This document shows, piece after piece, positions 5,478 through 5,851 of a stretch of 5,851 nucleotides of DNA. Source of the DNA: an uncultured Lachnospiraceae bacterium (GTDB taxonomy: Bacteria > Bacillota > Clostridia > Lachnospirales > Lachnospiraceae). The stretch covers positions 29,263 to 35,113 of the forward strand of contig CAJUMB010000037.1 of NCBI GenBank assembly GCA_910587105.1. Direction: 5' to 3'. A program made the translations under genes and the position numbers. How positions within the stretch are numbered: position 1 is the stretch's first letter; every line of letters starts with the position of its first letter. The notes beneath the pieces were generated by a model that saw only the letters and a program-made list of their open reading frames with translations, was not told the origin of the DNA and did no database searches.

Positions 5478-5819
5478 ATGTATCAGGAGAATGTGGTGCT
5501 TTGCGGGGCAAGCGCCTATGAACAAAAATATTATTTTAATGAAGATTTCTACGCGCTTCCCCAGGCGGTTCAGGACGAACTGCATATTATGTGTGTCATG
5601 TTTACAGAGGATGTAGGCGGAGTACTGATTCTTGAATTTGATGAGGCTGGCAGTCTGCAGTTTCGTGTGGAGGCACTGGAGGCGGATGCCAGATTCGACG
5701 AAATCGGAAGTGCTTTGAAGATTAAACAGCTGCGCAGGGAGAAAGAAGAACTGCTTCAGTCCCTGGAAATGTATTATCGGGTATTTTGTATGGGGGGAGT
5801 ACTCTCGGAAACCCAATAG
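5478..5819 (+). CDS. Small uncharacterised protein, DUF6145-like
   Basis: A 113-residue acidic soluble protein with no signal peptide or membrane span. I recall it as similar to the DUF6145 family of Lachnospiraceae; no function is known to me. Visible blocks are CGASAYEQKYYFNEDF (9-24), LPQAVQDELHIMCVMFTEDVGG (27-48), a likely beta-hairpin ILEFDEAGSLQFRVEA (51-66), DEIGSALKIKQ (74-84) and a charged C-terminal helix (82-103). Alternating strands followed by a helix suggest a compact alpha/beta fold. It is 58 nt after birA, without a clear promoter or terminator in between, so it probably rides on the same transcript. Stop is TAG at 5817-5819. Cys9 and Cys39 are the only cysteines in the core, too few for a typical metal site on their own. 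Confidence 0.85.
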   Translation: MYQENVVLCGASAYEQKYYFNEDFYALPQAVQDELHIMCVMFTEDVGGVLILEFDEAGSLQFRVEALEADARFDEIGSALKIKQLRREKEELLQSLEMYYRVFCMGGVLSETQ

Positions 5820-5851
5820 AGAATAGGCAGGAAAGGGTTGGTTTTTAGAAA
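5820..5851 (+). other. Right edge, non-coding, no element identified
   Basis: These 32 bases contain GGGTT (5835-5839), which could pair with AACCC (5810-5814) inside the end of the preceding gene, followed by GG and five T. A 5-bp stem with a 20-nt loop is too weak to call a terminator. No start codon is evident before the window ends. Confidence 0.2.

Noticed and set aside
5810..5846. Possible intrinsic terminator at the right edge (AACCC/GGGTT then TTTTT)
   Set aside because: The stem is only 5 bp with a 20-nt loop and two G residues separate it from the T-run.
1..5851. Defence island, toxin-antitoxin, prophage or transposon content
   Set aside because: No nuclease, helicase, transposase, integrase or toxin motif was seen. 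The patatin gene has no adjacent nucleotidyltransferase or other sensor, so a CBASS-type phospholipase effector reading is unsupported.

Overview
This window looks like an ordinary chromosomal segment of a Gram-positive anaerobe of the Clostridia, most likely a Lachnospiraceae member. The reasons are strong Gram-positive Shine-Dalgarno sequences (AAGGAGGG, AGGAGG), tight same-strand gene packing, intermediate base composition judged by eye, and a last gene resembling a small uncharacterised family (DUF6145, from memory) that I associate with Lachnospiraceae. All seven supported genes are on the + strand. I see no mobile element, CRISPR array, tRNA or rRNA, and no sign of recent transfer.

Layout. 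Positions 1-63 are an open frame that ends in TAA and may be the tail of an upstream gene. Positions 72-860 encode a SpoU/TrmH-family RNA 2'-O-methyltransferase. The gap at 861-1061 is the only substantial non-coding stretch. It holds three AAGG(A)TTTC direct repeats, an overlapping imperfect dyad, an extended -10 promoter (TGGTATAAT) and a leader of about 130 nt. From 1062 a compact gene run follows: NfeD-family membrane protein (1062-1526), SPFH/stomatin-like protein of the QmcA type (1529-2464), patatin-like phospholipase with a C-terminal extension (2479-3621), ornithine carbamoyltransferase argF (3618-4613), biotin-protein ligase birA without a DNA-binding domain (4610-5419) and the small uncharacterised protein (5478-5819). 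Junctions are 2 nt, 14 nt, a 4-nt ATGA overlap, a second ATGA overlap, and 58 nt. This is most simply read as one transcript.

How the genes may work together. NfeD and SPFH proteins are established genetic partners that organise membrane microdomains. The phospholipase directly behind them is the most interesting part, because it suggests a scaffold plus lipid-remodelling enzyme unit. argF (arginine biosynthesis or citrulline/ornithine metabolism) and birA (biotin loading of carboxylases, including any acetyl-CoA carboxylase that feeds lipid synthesis) are translationally coupled behind it. Their functional tie to the membrane genes is not evident and may be only positional.

Nothing here is a clear-cut new system. 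The best candidates for a second look are the NfeD-SPFH-patatin unit, its promoter region with helically spaced repeats, and the uncharacterised protein at the end.
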